Assembly: GCF_017591435.1 (NCBI RefSeq)
Contig: NC_059300.1
Coordinates: 19,118,436-19,182,435 of the forward strand
DNA: 64,000 nucleotides
From: Portunus trituberculatus
Taxonomy: Eukaryota > Arthropoda > Malacostraca > Decapoda > Portunidae
Direction: 5' to 3'
A model generated the notes under the pieces. It saw nothing but the letters and a program-made list of their open reading frames with translations, did no database searches and was not told where the DNA came from. The position numbers and the translations under genes are program-made. How positions within the stretch are numbered: position 1 is the first letter of the stretch; each line of letters opens with the position of its first letter. Positions 31,886 through 44,478 of the stretch are shown piece after piece.

Positions 31886-33599
31886 CCAAGACTCAGTAAG
31901 GAATGCCAGGAAATCACCAGTAGAGTAACCTTGATGGAAACCATACTGGCGATCAGATAGAAGATTGTAAAGTGACAGATGTTTAAGAACCTTCCCGATG
32001 AGGATAGATTAAAAAAACTTAGACAAGCAAGAGATTAAAGCTACAGGAAGAGAGATTAAAACAGTCACCCTTTTTAGGAACAGGCTGAATGTAGGCAAAC
32101 TTCCAGCAAGAAGGAAAGGTAGAAGTCGACAGGCATAGTTGAAAGAGTTATCCAGACAAGGTGCAAGTATGGAGGCACAGTTTTTTGGAACATAAGGAGG
32201 GACCCCATCAGGTCCATAAGCCTTCCAGGGGATTTATGCCAGCGAGGGCATGGAAAACATAATTACGAAGAATTTTTATTTAAGATATGAAATAGTCAGA
32301 GGGAAGAGGAGAGGAAGGGACAAGCCCAGAATCATCAAAGGTAGAGATTTTAGGAAAGGTTTGAGAGATGAGTTCAGCTTTAGAAATAGATGAGATGACA
32401 GTGCTGCCATCAGGATAACATAAACGAGGGAAAGATGAAGAAGCAAAATTATTGGAGATGGTTTGGGCCAGATGTCAGAAGTCACAAGGGGAGTCAGATT
32501 TTGAAAGATTTTTACATTTTCTATTTATGAAAAAGTGTTTGGCAAGTTGAAGTACAGACTTGGCATGATTCAGGGCAGAAATATAAAGTGTATGAGATTC
32601 AGGAGATGAAAGGCTCAAGTACCTTTTGTGGGCAACTTCTGTTACATATAGCACGAAAACAGGCTGTGTTAAACCAAGGTTTAGAAGGTTTAGGTTAAGA
32701 AAGAAAATGAGGAATGTACATCTCCATGCCAGACACTATCACTTCCGTTATGCATTCAGCACACAGAGATGGGTCTCTGACATGGAAACAGTAATCATTC
32801 CAGGGAAAATCAGCATACCACCTCCTCAGGTCCCCCAATCTGGCAGAGGTAAAATGCCAAAGGTACATCTGCTTTGGGAGATCTTGAGGAGGAATTGGAG
32901 AAATAGGACAAGATACAGAAATGAGATTGTTATTGGAGGAACCCGACAGAGAAAATAGGGTAACAGCAAAAGTTGAAGGATTAGAGGTGAGGAAAAGATA
33001 AAAAAAAATGCTGGGCGTATCTTGAGGACGGTCAGGAATATGAGTAGGATGTTGCACCAGCTGCTCTAGTTCATGGAGGATAGCAAAGTTGAAGGCTAAT
33101 TCATCAGGGTAGTCAGTGAAGGGAGAGGAAAGCCAAAGCTGGTGATGAACATTGAAATCTCCAAGGATGAAGATCTCCGCAAAAAGGTAGAGGGATAGAA
33201 TGTGCTCTACTTTGGAAGTTAAACAGTCAAAGAATTTAATATAGTCAGAGGAGTTAGGGGAGAAATGAACAGCACAGATAAATTTAGTTAGAGAGTGACT
33301 GAGTCAAAGCCAGATGGTGGAGAACTTAGAAGATTCAAGAGTGCGGGCACACAAACAAGGCACATAGACGCAACATCCAGCTTTGTAACGAAAATGAGAA
33401 TAGAGAAAATAGGAGGGAATAGAGAAAGGGCTACTATCAGTTACCTCAGACAGCTGTGTTTCAGTGAGGAAAAGAAGATGTGTTTCAGTGAGGAAAAGAA
33501 AATGAGGTTTAGTAGAGGTTGCTCTCACAGGGTGCAGACGCTGAACCCTGAAAAGAAGAGGCCAATCCCCATATCACAGAAAAGAGTACACGTTACTGA

Positions 33600-35985
33600 A
33601 AAGTCAAGTGCTTAATGTCTTGTACCCTGGTCACCACCACTGGGTCAAAAAGCACGTCTGAAAAGAGAGAAAGAAGAAGCTGGTGCTTCTTCCTATCAGA
33701 AAAGCTATGATGCAATGAATTCACTACAGCCTGCCTCCGTAATATAAGGAGTCTACAATGTAGCTCCTCAGCAGGATGAAGAATGTCCTTATTAGCCTTA
33801 CCAGTGCCAACAAAAATACCAAAACGTCCTGATCCATGCTAGAAGCAGCACCAACCCATGTAGCCAAGGAGGCAATGTCAGCCATGGAGCCACACACTTT
33901 CTCCATTTGCACCAATAGGCAGGAGGAGCCAGTGAGGCCTCCTCAAGTAGATAAAAAGAACTGGCCCAGCCATAGAAGTCCCTAGGCAACTGAAAATTGG
34001 CTGAGCAAGGCTTAGGCTCCTTCAGGAACCTGCACTGGGAGAGTGAGTGAGGGCTGACAAGACAAAACTCAGCCCTGTGTCCTTTCTACACCCATAAGCT
34101 GGGATGAGGAAGGAACCTCAGGAGAAGGCAAATGATGATAGGCCCTCACTTGGTTTATGAGATGCAAAAAAATGGGAAAACACCTTCTTGATTGGGAGGA
34201 ACTTTCTCCTCATCATCCTCACAGGTCACAGCATTAAAAAGGGAGTGGCCAACTGGCATTGGAGCCAAAAGACCTTGGTCCACCCTACTGCCACCAAGCA
34301 CAGGAGCTGGTTGGCCAGCCTCAACAGAAGCCTCTTTAATAAGTGGAATAAGCAGAAGGCTGCCCGGCACATACTCACCAAGGTCCACATGGTCCAAACC
34401 ACTGCGAGGAAGAGGATGGCCGCCAGGCATGGGAGCTGAAAGGCACACACCAACCCCTACACAAGGAACATATATCTGGTCGTCCGACATGGGAGCCTTG
34501 TGGCTGACACCAACACTCATATTCTGGTTAGGGAGAAGGCCTCAACATCCTGGAAGGGAATCTGACTTCAGGCGTGGGAGTTGTATGCTAGACACCAGCC
34601 TCAACATCCTGTAAAGGAGTCTGGCCATCAGGTATGAGAGCTCATATTCTGGTTAGGGAGAAGGCCTCAACATCCTGGAAGGGAATCTGACTTCAGGCGT
34701 GGGAGTTGTATGCTAGACGCCAGCCTCAACATCCTGTAAAGGAGTCTGGCCATCAGGTATGAGAGCTGTATGGCAGACACTGACCTCCATATCCTGAGTA
34801 GTGGGGTAGCTGCTGGGCATGAGAGGTGGATGGCTGTCACCAACCCCACTGCCATGACGACTGCCAAAAGTACCAGGAGCACCAGGCATTTCCTTACCTG
34901 TACTGCGGATAAAACCACATGAGGGGATAAGAGGCTGGCTGCCAGGCATGGGAGCCATATGGTAGATGCCATCATCAATATCATGGATAGGAGTCTGGCC
35001 ACCATGCATGGGAGATGTATGGCAGATGCCAACCTCTGTATCCTGGGTAGTGGGGTGACCGCCAGGCATGGGAGTCAGATGGCTTTTGCCAACACCAGCC
35101 CTGTAAACAGTGCGAAAAGTACCAAGGGCACTGTGCACTGCCTTATCTGTCCCAGGAACTGAGCCATGGCTGCCACTTGTTGTTATTGTTGGGCCTGCAG
35201 CAGACGCCAGTACCATCTCAACCTTGGGATCAGAAGCACCAGCTGGTCCAGCCCGCCCTGGCTTTTGCATAGCCCCACTCATTCCCAGCTGGGAATTGAC
35301 TACCTGTGAAGCTGGAGACTGGAAACCAGAGAAGGGAGAACTCTGGGAAGAGGAGGCAAAGAGGGAAAGCCAGTCCAACATCTCTTCCATCCTACACATA
35401 CATTTCTGTTGCTACCGTGATGAAGGGGAAGACTTATGCTTACTGGAAGAAGAAGCCTTCCTCCTCTTGGTGTGGTCTTTAATAGCCTCCAAAAGAAGTA
35501 GAAACTGGTCATGGGACAAGACCTTACAGCAATTACAATGGGAAGCAAGGCTACAAAACACTTCCCTACATGACACATTCCCTATGAAGGTACATGGTAA
35601 GTGATGGGAGGGAGTAAAGAACACGTGGCATAAAAACACACTTACAATTTCCCTGTAGAAGACAGACAAACCAAGGACTGACAAAAAGCAAATCCAACCG
35701 CTGCTGAAAAGACAAAAACAACTAACCGATGCAACCGAAGACAACGTGTAAGCCCTGTGACAGCAAAGAGGCGAATGAAGGGAATCAGCCTGCTGGGTGG
35801 TACGTACTTGGAAGTAGAAAACAGGCTGGGTGTCTTCTCAAAGAAAACAAGAAAGGGTTCCATCTCAAGGATTTCTTTCATTTCTTTTTCTTGAGTTGTC
35901 AGACATGGTGTAAGTTTGCTGTGGGAATGGGGGTTTAAGCAGTAATTAATAATTATGGGTAGTAGTATGTATAATAACAAGCAGT
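33600..35985 (-). pseudogene. DIRS-type gag remnant with tandem repeats
   Basis: Minus-strand coding-like DNA. At the start (35580-35400) is LSHDQFLLLLEAIKDHTKRR with a Ser/Lys-rich tail. A long Gly/Pro/Met/His-rich region (35400-34150) is built of degenerate repeats such as MPGGHP...VGVCH. It is followed by ASSMDQDVLVFLLALV near 33840-33790, which resembles gag of decapod DIRS-like elements. It may be the 5' part of DIRS-like element A, separated by later insertions. That is an inference from strand and order. I do not assign a function beyond structural. Confidence 0.55.
34516..34765. repeat. 125-bp perfect tandem duplication
   Basis: Two adjacent 125-bp units (34516-34640, 34641-34765) that differ at one base (ACACCAGC versus ACGCCAGC). 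They sit inside a longer array of diverged repeats of the gag-like sequence. Confidence 0.92.
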
Positions 35986-36556
35986 TTCTATGAAGTTAGG
36001 TGTTATGAGGCGTCTCCGCCAGGTTTTCTTACCCCTCCAACTTTTAACTCTGTACAAGAGCCTTATTCATCATTGTATGGAGTATTCTTTGCATGTTTGA
36101 GGGTTCCACTCACACAGTTTTGTTAGATAGGGTGGAATCAAAAGCTTTTCATCTCAACTCCTCTCCTCTGACTGACTATCTTCAGCCTCTTTCTCACTGC
36201 TGGAATGTTGCATCTCTTGCTATCTTTTATTGCTGTTTTCATGCTAACTGCTCAACTGATCTTGTGAACTATATGCCTTGCTGCACAAGGCTTTTTTTTT
36301 CTTCTCACCCCTATTCTGTCCAACTCTCTAATGCAAGAGTTAATCATTCATACCTTTCTCTGGTAAACTCTGAAACTCCCTGCCTGCTTCTGTATTTCCA
36401 TCTTCCTACAACTTGACAAATTTTAAGACGGAGGTTTCAAGACAGTTGTCCCTGGATAACTATTATGATCTTTAAGGAAACTGGCAACCCAGTGGAATTT
36501 TTTTTTTCCCTTTCTTTATTGCCCTTGGCCAGTTTCCTCTTCTGCATAAAAAAGTG
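35986..36556 (+). mobile_element. Jockey-like LINE (family D) 3' end
   Basis: Matches 22080-22670 of the other plus copy (GTATGAAGTTAGG, GGTTCCACTCA, then ..LVNSETP.LLLYFHLP..) and ends in a short A run. It abuts the gag remnant. Confidence 0.75.
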
Positions 36557-38133
36557 TGCAATGATCAGGCTTCCTCCTAGGCTGTGCTGCCAATTATGCA
36601 TAATCGTGTATGCCCATGCGTCCCATTTTAGTTCATGTCACTTGTTTTTTTAGGGGAACTGTTCATTACAGAGCTAATATGTATAAGATTTTGAAATTGA
36701 ACCAGATTATATGTTGCCTTTTTTGAGAAGGTTTATTGTTCCACGCATACTTATAAATGGATTTGTCATTTACTCTTGTCAGCTCTTTGATAAACGACCT
36801 AAATTAAATGTTATACTTTGTGAGGGGTTGCTGTTCTGGTGATATTGTCCACAGTAACATCCTATCCCCAACTCCAGATGAAATCTGGCTTTGGTATCAA
36901 CGCACCTTAAGTCACGCATGACAATGCATAGTTGGACAGCAGCCTGATCATCACACACTTACCAAGGCAAGTTACAATGATCTTATAATCAATCAATATT
37001 TCTTGAGGTTTACATAGGTACGTGTTCAGTCATTACACATTTACTTACTTAACCTTGAACTAATACAATAAATTAAATTAGATAACATTAGGGACTTTTC
37101 TGAAGTTCAACATAAATAAGTGCTCAGTCACTAGAAAAAATAAACAAGAATTGGTAATAAAGTGTTCTTTCTATACACTGATAGACATCATTAAAAAATG
37201 TGTTGTAATAGGACATAATAATGTGTCACATGAGACTGACAGGGTCTATCATGATTACTGTAGGAGTACATAGTTTGGAATAAAAAAAATTATGTTAAGA
37301 TAAGAATTGCTCATGTTTGGGTGAGAAAACATCATGTATAGGACTGCCTTGTATAGGCCTGGCGGCCTTTTGCAGCTTCCCTCTTTTCTTATGTTCTTAT
37401 GTAGGAATATATTTAGAAAAATCAAGGAATCTCTCCATCCTTCTTATCTCAATACTTTAAGCAGGAGGGGAGAATTTTTCTTACACCTCTGGAAGGTGAT
37501 TATGTGGATTAGAGAGAAAAAAAAATGTTGCTTAGATCTTCCTCCAAAGGAATCCTTTAAGATGAATGTGGTAAGACAGAATCGAAGTTCATAAGAGATT
37601 TACAATACTTTTGAAAAAAAATTTTGGCTGAAGATCTGAAGGATCTTAAGTAGGTACATATAAACAATGGATATTTCTTCATGTACACAAAGAAATTACT
37701 TCAAAATATGACCAATTTAGAGATGAAAGGAGAAAAAAAAACATCAGCAGTTAGATTGCATAAAAAGTTGCAAAAGTTATTTCTTGTAACCAAATTCAAC
37801 ACTATGTCATGTCTTTATCGTCAAATAAGAATTAAAAAAGAACAAAAAAACATGGAAGTGGCAGTCATGATTTTTAATAAGACCTAATGACTGGTTAGAT
37901 AACAAATTTTTGATGGTTGTATAAGATATATTAATCTTGGTATTGGATAAAGGAAAATTTTTCTTAAAAACTTACTGGCAAAAAAAAAAAATAAATAAAA
38001 TGCAAAGAGAAAGGAAATAAATCAACTTCTAATAAGAATTCTGAAGCTTCTCTGCTTGCTTAAGGTAAGTGGTTCAAGCAAAATAAGAAGTGAGTGACCA
38101 TAGAACTTTAGAATGAAATAGTCTTCAACACAC
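36557..38133. other. Intron DNA with a short LINE tail
   Basis: Mostly AT-rich DNA with no gene. At 37341-37402 a piece reading GGCCTGGCGGCCTTTTGCAG and ending in TTCTTATG repeats looks like a LINE 3' end. Nothing else is recognised. Confidence 0.5.
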
Positions 38134-38274
38134 CTTGCCTTTCTCCACAAAGTTGGCCACCATAATGATGACAGTGATGTTTTGCTCCACTACCATCCTC
38201 AAAAAATCAGCAATGGTGGACACTTGGGCATCCTTTGGGCCCTGAGCAGCAATGTATCGCATGTTTCCATATCC
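38134..38274 (-). CDS. Receptor-type PTP exon: D1 QGP region
   Basis: 141-bp exon, phase 0 at both ends, with acceptor TGACAG (38275) and donor AAG|GTGTGT (38133). It encodes GYGNMRYIAAQGPKDAQVST then IADFLRMVVEQ and ends NFVEKGK. The YIAAQGP and FxRMVxEQ motifs are standard in PTP domains. It is isolated by an 18.2-kb intron downstream and a 16.6-kb intron upstream, both full of transposons. Confidence 0.93.
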
Positions 38275-38794
38275 CTGTCACAAAAGAATTATTTTAGTCT
38301 GCAAACTTAATTCTTCAAATCTCTGTACTGCACTCTATGTAATGACACTAAAGGGACTATTGGCAGAGGGATCTAGTATATCTAAAACAAATCCTCATAA
38401 ACATTCTATGATCTCTCCACCATCTTCTGAGATACCTGACATATATGAATATGTAGCTTTACTTATGACAAAGAAGAAGAGGACAAAAGAATACATCTTT
38501 GAAAATATGATTACCTAAGAACAAACACAGGATTGAAATACTGTTGAACCTCCACAACTCAGACCCCGATAACTCGGATTTCACGATAAGTTGAGATATA
38601 GTGGCCCAAACCATGGTACAATGACTTTTTTCTCGTTATTGTACCATGGCCCAAACAATCATCTCACAAAATCTTGTGATTCTCAAGATTTGCCATACCA
38701 GCAAAGCATTTTGACATCATGTTATTCTAAATAATTGGCATATGTGTTATTTCTAAATTGCATAATCTGAACATGCATAAAGCAAGAACTATCT
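38275..38794. other. Intron DNA with a hairpin, possible TIR-element relic
   Basis: At 38600-38660 an inverted repeat (CCATGGTACAATGAC and its inverse, loop of 8 T/C-rich bases) lies in sequence that starts CTGTTGAACCTCCACAACTC near 38540, reminiscent of a pogo-type end. The opposite end was not found. Confidence 0.4.
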
Positions 38795-39018
38795 GTATGT
38801 ATGTATGTATGTATTTACCTAATTGTATTTACCTAATTGTAACATACGGGAAAAGAGCTATGCTCGTGTTGTCCCGTCTCCATATCTATTAATGTCCAGC
38901 TTTTTCTTAAAATCATGAATATTCCTTGCGTTGACCACTTCCACGTCTAAACTATTCCATGCTTCCACCCTTCTATGAGGAAGCTATATTTTTCACATCT
39001 CTCCTATAAGTGGCCATT

Positions 39019-40480
39019 TTAGTTTTTTCCCATGCCCTCTCGACATTCTTCCATTCCACATACACAGATCTTCCCTATCCATTTTTCCATGCCAATCATC
39101 ACTCTGTATATTGCTATCAGGTCTCCCCTTTCTCTTCTGTTTTCCAGGGTTGGAAGTTGCATTCTTTTCAGTCTGTCTTCATAAGTCAAATCTCTTAAGT
39201 CAGGCACCATTTTCGTTGCAGCCCTCTGTACTTTCTCTAGTTTCCTTATGTGTTTCTTTAAGTTCGGAGCCCACTGTATTGTTGCATATTCAAGCCTCGG
39301 TCTTATCATTGCAGTAATTATTTTCTTCATCATTTCTTCATCTAGATATACGAACGCCACTCTTATGTTCCTCAATAAGTTCAATACTTCTCCAATTATT
39401 TTGTTTATATGTCTCTCTGGCGATAGGTCATTGGTAATTGTCACCCCAAGGTCTTTTTCTTCATGACTGGTTTTATGTCTTCATTTCCTATCTTGTACAT
39501 ACTCCTGATTCTTCTTTCACTCTTGCCAAACTCTATTTTCTTGCATTTTGTCGTGTTGAACTCCATTTGCCATGTACAGCTCCATTTCCATATTCTGTCC
39601 AAGTCTTCCTGGAGTAGTTCGCAATCTTTGTCACATCTCACTTTTCTTAACAATTTTGCATCGTCTGCAAATAGGCTCACATAACTGGACACCCCATCCA
39701 CCATGTCATTTATGTAGACTGCGAACATTACTGGTGCCAACACTGATCCCTGTGGAACTCCACTCTCCACCAATCCCCATTCTGATGGTCTGTCCTTAAT
39801 TATTGTTCTCATTTCTCTTCCTACCAAAAGTCTTCCATCCATTTTAGTAAACTGCCATGCACTCCTCCTACCATTTCAAGTTTCCAGATCAGTCTCTGGT
39901 GTGGTACCTTATCAAAGGCCTTTTTTAAATCCAGATATATTCCATCAGCCCAACCATCTCTTTCCTGTATTACATCTATCACCCTCGAATAGTAACATAT
40001 CAGGTTTGTCGTGCATGAACGCCCTTTCCTAAAACCAAATTGACACTCACAAAGTATGTCATTTTTCTCCAAGAAGTCTGTCCATCTAGTCTTCACCACC
40101 CTCTCACACATCTTAGCTACCACACTTGTAAGTGACACTGGTCTATAGTTCAATGGGTCTCTCTTGTTACCTGATTTATAGATTGGGACAATGTTAGCTC
40201 TTTTCCAGTCTTGGGGCACTACACCTTCCCTTAATGAGGCATCAATTACTTCACAAACTTTTTCTGCCAATTGCTCCCTGCATTCTCTTAAAATCCATCC
40301 TGATACCCCATCAGGTCCCACAGCTTTTCTCACTTCTAAACTCCCCATCATGTTCTTGATCTCCTCCACCGTTACTTGAAACTCCTTCATAATCCCTTTC
40401 TGTTCCATTACCAGTGGTTTGTCAAAAGCAGTCTCCTTTGTGAATACCTTCCGAAAGCATCCATTCATAGCCTCTGCCAT
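39019..40480 (-). pseudogene. LINE-B reverse transcriptase
   Basis: In order from 40480: EVRKAVGPDGVSGWILRECR, NYRPVSLTSVVAKM, FGFRKGRSC, IYLDLKKAFDKVPHQRLIWK, ESGVPQGSVLAPVMFAVYIN and the catalytic FADD near 39650. Then comes the thumb with WQMEFNTTKC and the C-terminal RPRLEYATIQWAP and LPTLENRRERGDL. Frames change near 39835 and 39440. The core catalytic residues are all present although the frame is not continuous. Confidence 0.88.
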
Positions 40481-40790
40481 TTCCTGGGATCTTCACTGCA
40501 TACTCCATTTACTTCTAAACTTTCAATACTTTCTCTATTTTTGATGTTGTTGTTCACATGTCTGTAAAAAAGCCTTGGTTGGTCTTTACATTTATCAATT
40601 ATATCCTTTTCTTGTTTCTTTCTTTCTTCTCTTCTAATCAACACATATTCATTTCTTGCTCTTTTGTAACTTTCCCACTGCTTAATCCGTCTTTTCCTTC
40701 TCCACCTCTTCCATGCATCCTCTTTTCTTGTTCTAGCCTTTTCACATCTATCGTTAAACCAGTCCTGCTTTCCAACTTCTCTATGTTGTC

Positions 40791-41640
40791 TTATTGGTAC
40801 AAATTTTTCTCACCTTCTTTGTATATTTTTATAAATTCCTTCCACTTTTCATTTGCTCCCTTAGCACTCTTGAATTTCATCCAATTTGTCTCTTGAAAGA
40901 ATTTCTTTAGGTTTCCAAAATCTGTCTTGGCATAATTCCATCTTCCCACTTTATATTCTTCATTTCTTCTAGATTTCTCTTCGTCTATCACCTTGAACTC
41001 CAAAACTGCATGATCACTCTTTGCTAAAGGGCACTCCACCCTCATCTCCTCAATGACCATTGGCTCTGTACTAAAGACCAAGTCCAGTCTTGACGATGCT
41101 CCCTCTCCTCCAAACCTAGTATCTTCTTTGACCCACTGAGTTAACACATTTTCCATTGCCAGTGTCAATAGTGTATTTCCCCATGTTGTCTCTGATCCTT
41201 CCATTGACCAGTCCTCCCAACACACCTCTTTACAATTAAAATCTCCCATCATTATAGTTCGTTCACAGCCACCCAACATTTCTTCCAGACATGTTCCTGT
41301 ATCACTTATCATTTCTTCATATTCCTGTACTGACCATGCATTTGTCTTAGGTGGTACGTACACCACTATGTAGTGCCTCTTTTTCCTTCATTAGTTTCTG
41401 CTCTGATCTTTAGCACTTCTGCCTTTCCCATACCTTTTTCACTTGATCCACCTTTATATCTTTTTAACCAGCAACATCACTCCTCCTCCCATCTTACCTA
41501 CTCTATTTCTTTTCCAAACATTATATTTCCTTCTCCAACCATCATCAGGTCTTCTCCTCTCTCAGTTTTGTTTCAGTAAGACCCACAATATCTGGGTTCT
41601 TGTCCCTCAAGTAATCGTTGAGTTCTAAAATCCCGATATC
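40791..41640 (-). pseudogene. LINE-B apurinic-type endonuclease
   Basis: PDIVGLTETKLR lies near 41600 (catalytic Glu), VYVPPKTNAW near 41350, TIMMGDFNCKEVCWEDW near 41250 (Asp/Asn) and KSDHAVLEFKV near 41010 (Asp-His). These are the usual catalytic motifs of LINE endonucleases. The N-terminal part is in another frame. It nicks target DNA for target-primed reverse transcription. Confidence 0.8.
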
Positions 41641-41739
41641 ACTCCATTTATGTTGGAATACATTACATTTCGCTCATATGTAAGTTTCTTTAGTCCTTTC
41701 TTGCTGTACTTTTCTGGGTTATGAACCACTTCCTCAGTC

Positions 41740-42640
41740 TCATATCCAAGATTCTCCAGAAAAACTCTTTCTTCTCCTCTTCTGTCCTCTCTTCATTTTT
41801 TTCAAAGCCTCCTTTCTCAACTCATTTAACATTTCTCTTTCCTTTTCACCGAGATCTCTTCTCAACCAAATCTTCCTTGTTGTTTCCTGCTGGGCTAGCC
41901 TCCATGACTTCTCCACCAATTCATCTACATCCTTTTGTGACTTAAGTTTGATTCTTATTGGCCTCATACCTTCTCTTGTGAACTTTCCAATTCTATGGAA
42001 GTCCTCTATTTCTTGTACTAGGTCTTTTCCTCCTCCTGCACCACATTAATGATATTATTTATCACCTTTTTATGTTTTCTCTCTCTCCATTTTACTCGGT
42101 GTCTTATCCTCCTCCACACCAAATATCACCACACATCTCTTTTGTCTACAGTTTCCCTCACCAATGTCTCATTTGACTTAATAACCTTCACCACTTTCTC
42201 AGCTATCTTCTCTTCTATGATCTGTTGATCTATAATTTCAGCAAGGCCCAAAGTTTTCTCCCCTGACTCTTTGATTTCCTTTTCCAGACTTGCAACTTTG
42301 TAATTTACCTCCTTTCTTTCCACTTCCTGACTTTTTTTCCATTCAGCCTGCTTCTCCATCACTTTTCCTAGAGATTCTCCACATTTTCGCAATTCACTTT
42401 AATTAGCTTAACTTCCTCTTTCAGTGCTGCATTTTCCTTCTTCATATCGGCACAGTCTTTCTTAACATTGTCATAACTCGTTTCCAGGCCCTCATACTTT
42501 TCAAACAGTTTTTCAATTTTACCTTCTAACTCCAGAATTTTCTTCACATAAGCGCTCTTTTCCATTATTCCTTGAAACCCTGTGAAGTCTGATTCCTCTT
42601 TCCAGTTCACGGCCGCCATGTTGCGCAGACGTAAACAAAC
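41740..42640 (-). pseudogene. LINE-B ORF1, coiled coil
   Basis: Starts around MAAVNWKEESDFTGFQGIME near 42620. Long Lys/Glu/Leu heptad-rich segments follow (VKKILELEGKIEKLFEKYEG, EVERKEVNYKVASLEKEIKE), then a basic C-terminal part near 41967-41740. Frame breaks occur near 42380 and 42120. It is the likely RNA-binding, trimer-forming partner of the ORF2 product. Confidence 0.7.
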
Positions 42641-42836
42641 CAGCTGATGGCTCAAACGCAGGCTACAGTTTATATTTACCTTCACTGGACATTATTTTGC
42701 TAATCAACAGTTAACATGACTATATGGAGACGGGACAAACATTACCAGCTCCTTTCCCACCTTGGTTACTCTTAGGCAATGGTAACTGTAGAATTATAGA
42801 TGATTGCTCTGGAGCTCAGCGACCACCTCCGCCATC

Positions 42837-43064
<228 letters not shown>

Positions 43065-43599
43065 AGTCCTCGTTATACGGTACATATGTGTTCCTGAAAA
43101 CCTTACCGTAAATCGAAATTACCATATACCGAACCCATTATAACATGTAATAATAAGGAATGCGTTCCAGCACGTCAAAAGTCACCCCTACAGAAATTAA
43201 AATACATGAAAATAGTCATATAAAAAAAAATGTAAAGTACTGCGCAAAAGAAATAACAGAAAATTTCACTCGCCATGTATTCTACCAGATAATGTCCCTC
43301 CCGAAGCTAAGGGATAGTAGGGATTTCAGCCCTTATACTCATCTTTCGCTGAGTGGGCAGACGAGGATACGTCATCGTCTGCACTGTCAGAAGCAGATGT
43401 GGAAGGGCCAGCTGTAGCAGGGTCGGCACGTTTCACTGGTTTGAAGAAAGAGGATATGGAGGAAGGGCCAGCTGTAGAACCGTCGGCAGCGGATGTGGAA
43501 GGACCAGCTGTAGCAGGGTTGGCAGGTGTGACAGGGACGGCATGTCTGACTGGCCTGAAGAACGAGTAGATGGAAGATTGTTTGGTTTCTCTTTTTTCA

Positions 43600-44107
43600 T
43601 CAGATTTCTTGATATATCTTGGCGCTTTTCTCTACGTCATGAGCCACTTTGTTACTCCTAGCAGGATTTAGGTCACATTCCTTCAGGGTTTCCAGAGCTT
43701 TTTCAATACCACCGAGACATTTTCTAAGAGTTTTGATGTCCAGGCCACGCACAAGTTCTTCGTCTCCTTCTTTTTCTGCCTCCTGTGATGTCTTGTCTAG
43801 CTCAATAAGTTCATCATTTGAGAGAGGTTCACCATGGCTTTCCAAAAAAATCTTGAACATCATCATCATCAACTTCATCGAAGCCAGCCCTATGGCACAT
43901 ATTTACTTTGTCATCTTCAGCGAAGCTTGGCAAGTCATGCGCACATTCTGGCCATACTTTGTTCCACGCCAAGTTCATGGTAGACTTCTTCACTTCGTCC
44001 CAAGATGACTTGGTGTTATCTAAGGCGTACTTGATGTTATATGACTTCCACCATTCTTTGATAGTGGGTTTGCCAGGCCCATCTGTGCCCTTTATCAGTT
44101 GCTGCAT
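43600..44107 (-). pseudogene. Tigger-like transposase C-terminus (copy 1)
   Basis: MQQLIKGTDGPGKPTIKEWW, then SYNIKYALDNTKSSWDEVKK, TMNLAWNKVWPECAHD, followed in the next frame by NDELIELDKTSQEAEKE. The block W..YNI..A......W.E.K.ST.N..W...WP is characteristic of Tigger/jerky-type proteins. The DNA-binding and DDE parts are missing. Confidence 0.8.
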
Positions 44108-44478
44108 GGTTCGCCGCTGGCAATAGGCTTTAAATGTTTGCCATGATTATTATGAATATATTTGTGCTTACAATAGACCCTTTAATATTCCATTTATTCA
44201 TGTAATTAATAATGCATGTCAGTAATATGTATTGCAGTTAAAAGAAAACAGATAACAGGCTCCAAGGGTGGTCAAGTTAAAGTCAGTACTGCGAGTAGCA
44301 GAGAGGTGTGGCGTGGATGACGTTATCACCCCTGCTCCCCCGCGCTGGGCCCTCTCGGATGACATGAGCGGATACCGTATCTTTGAAATTTTCTTACCGT
44401 ATATCGAATCGAGGGTAGTAATTTCCAAATACTGTAACTGTGAATTTACCAGATATAGAACTACCGTATAACGAGGAC

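Larger units (their letters stand above)
29993..33590 (-). mobile_element. Jockey-like LINE (family D), minus-strand copy with two insertions
   Basis: The 5' end is near 33560-33590, with endonuclease motif FLFLTETQL near 33460. Next come the middle of the endonuclease (PTHIPDRPQ near 33040) and RT (AFDRVWHKALISKLSFYGF near 31210-31150, SGVPQGSLLSPTLLLFIND near 31060-31000). The last 200 bp of its 3' end are missing at the inverted repeat. A MITE (30523-30758) and a Gypsy-1 solo LTR (31281-31885) sit inside it. Many frames are broken. Confidence 0.82.
38795..42715 (-). mobile_element. Near-complete LINE (family B): coiled-coil ORF1, endonuclease, RT
   Basis: Minus-strand non-LTR element of about 3.9 kb. 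Order is ORF1 (42640-41740), endonuclease (41640-40790), RT (40480-39440), C-terminal domain (39444-39019) and a 3' tail of CATA repeats (38795-38815). The 5' end abuts the (TA)n tract within 125 bp. Frameshifts break each part. The same family provides the fragments at 1-531 and 13746-15905. I place it with CR1/Jockey-type elements, clade unresolved. Confidence 0.88.
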
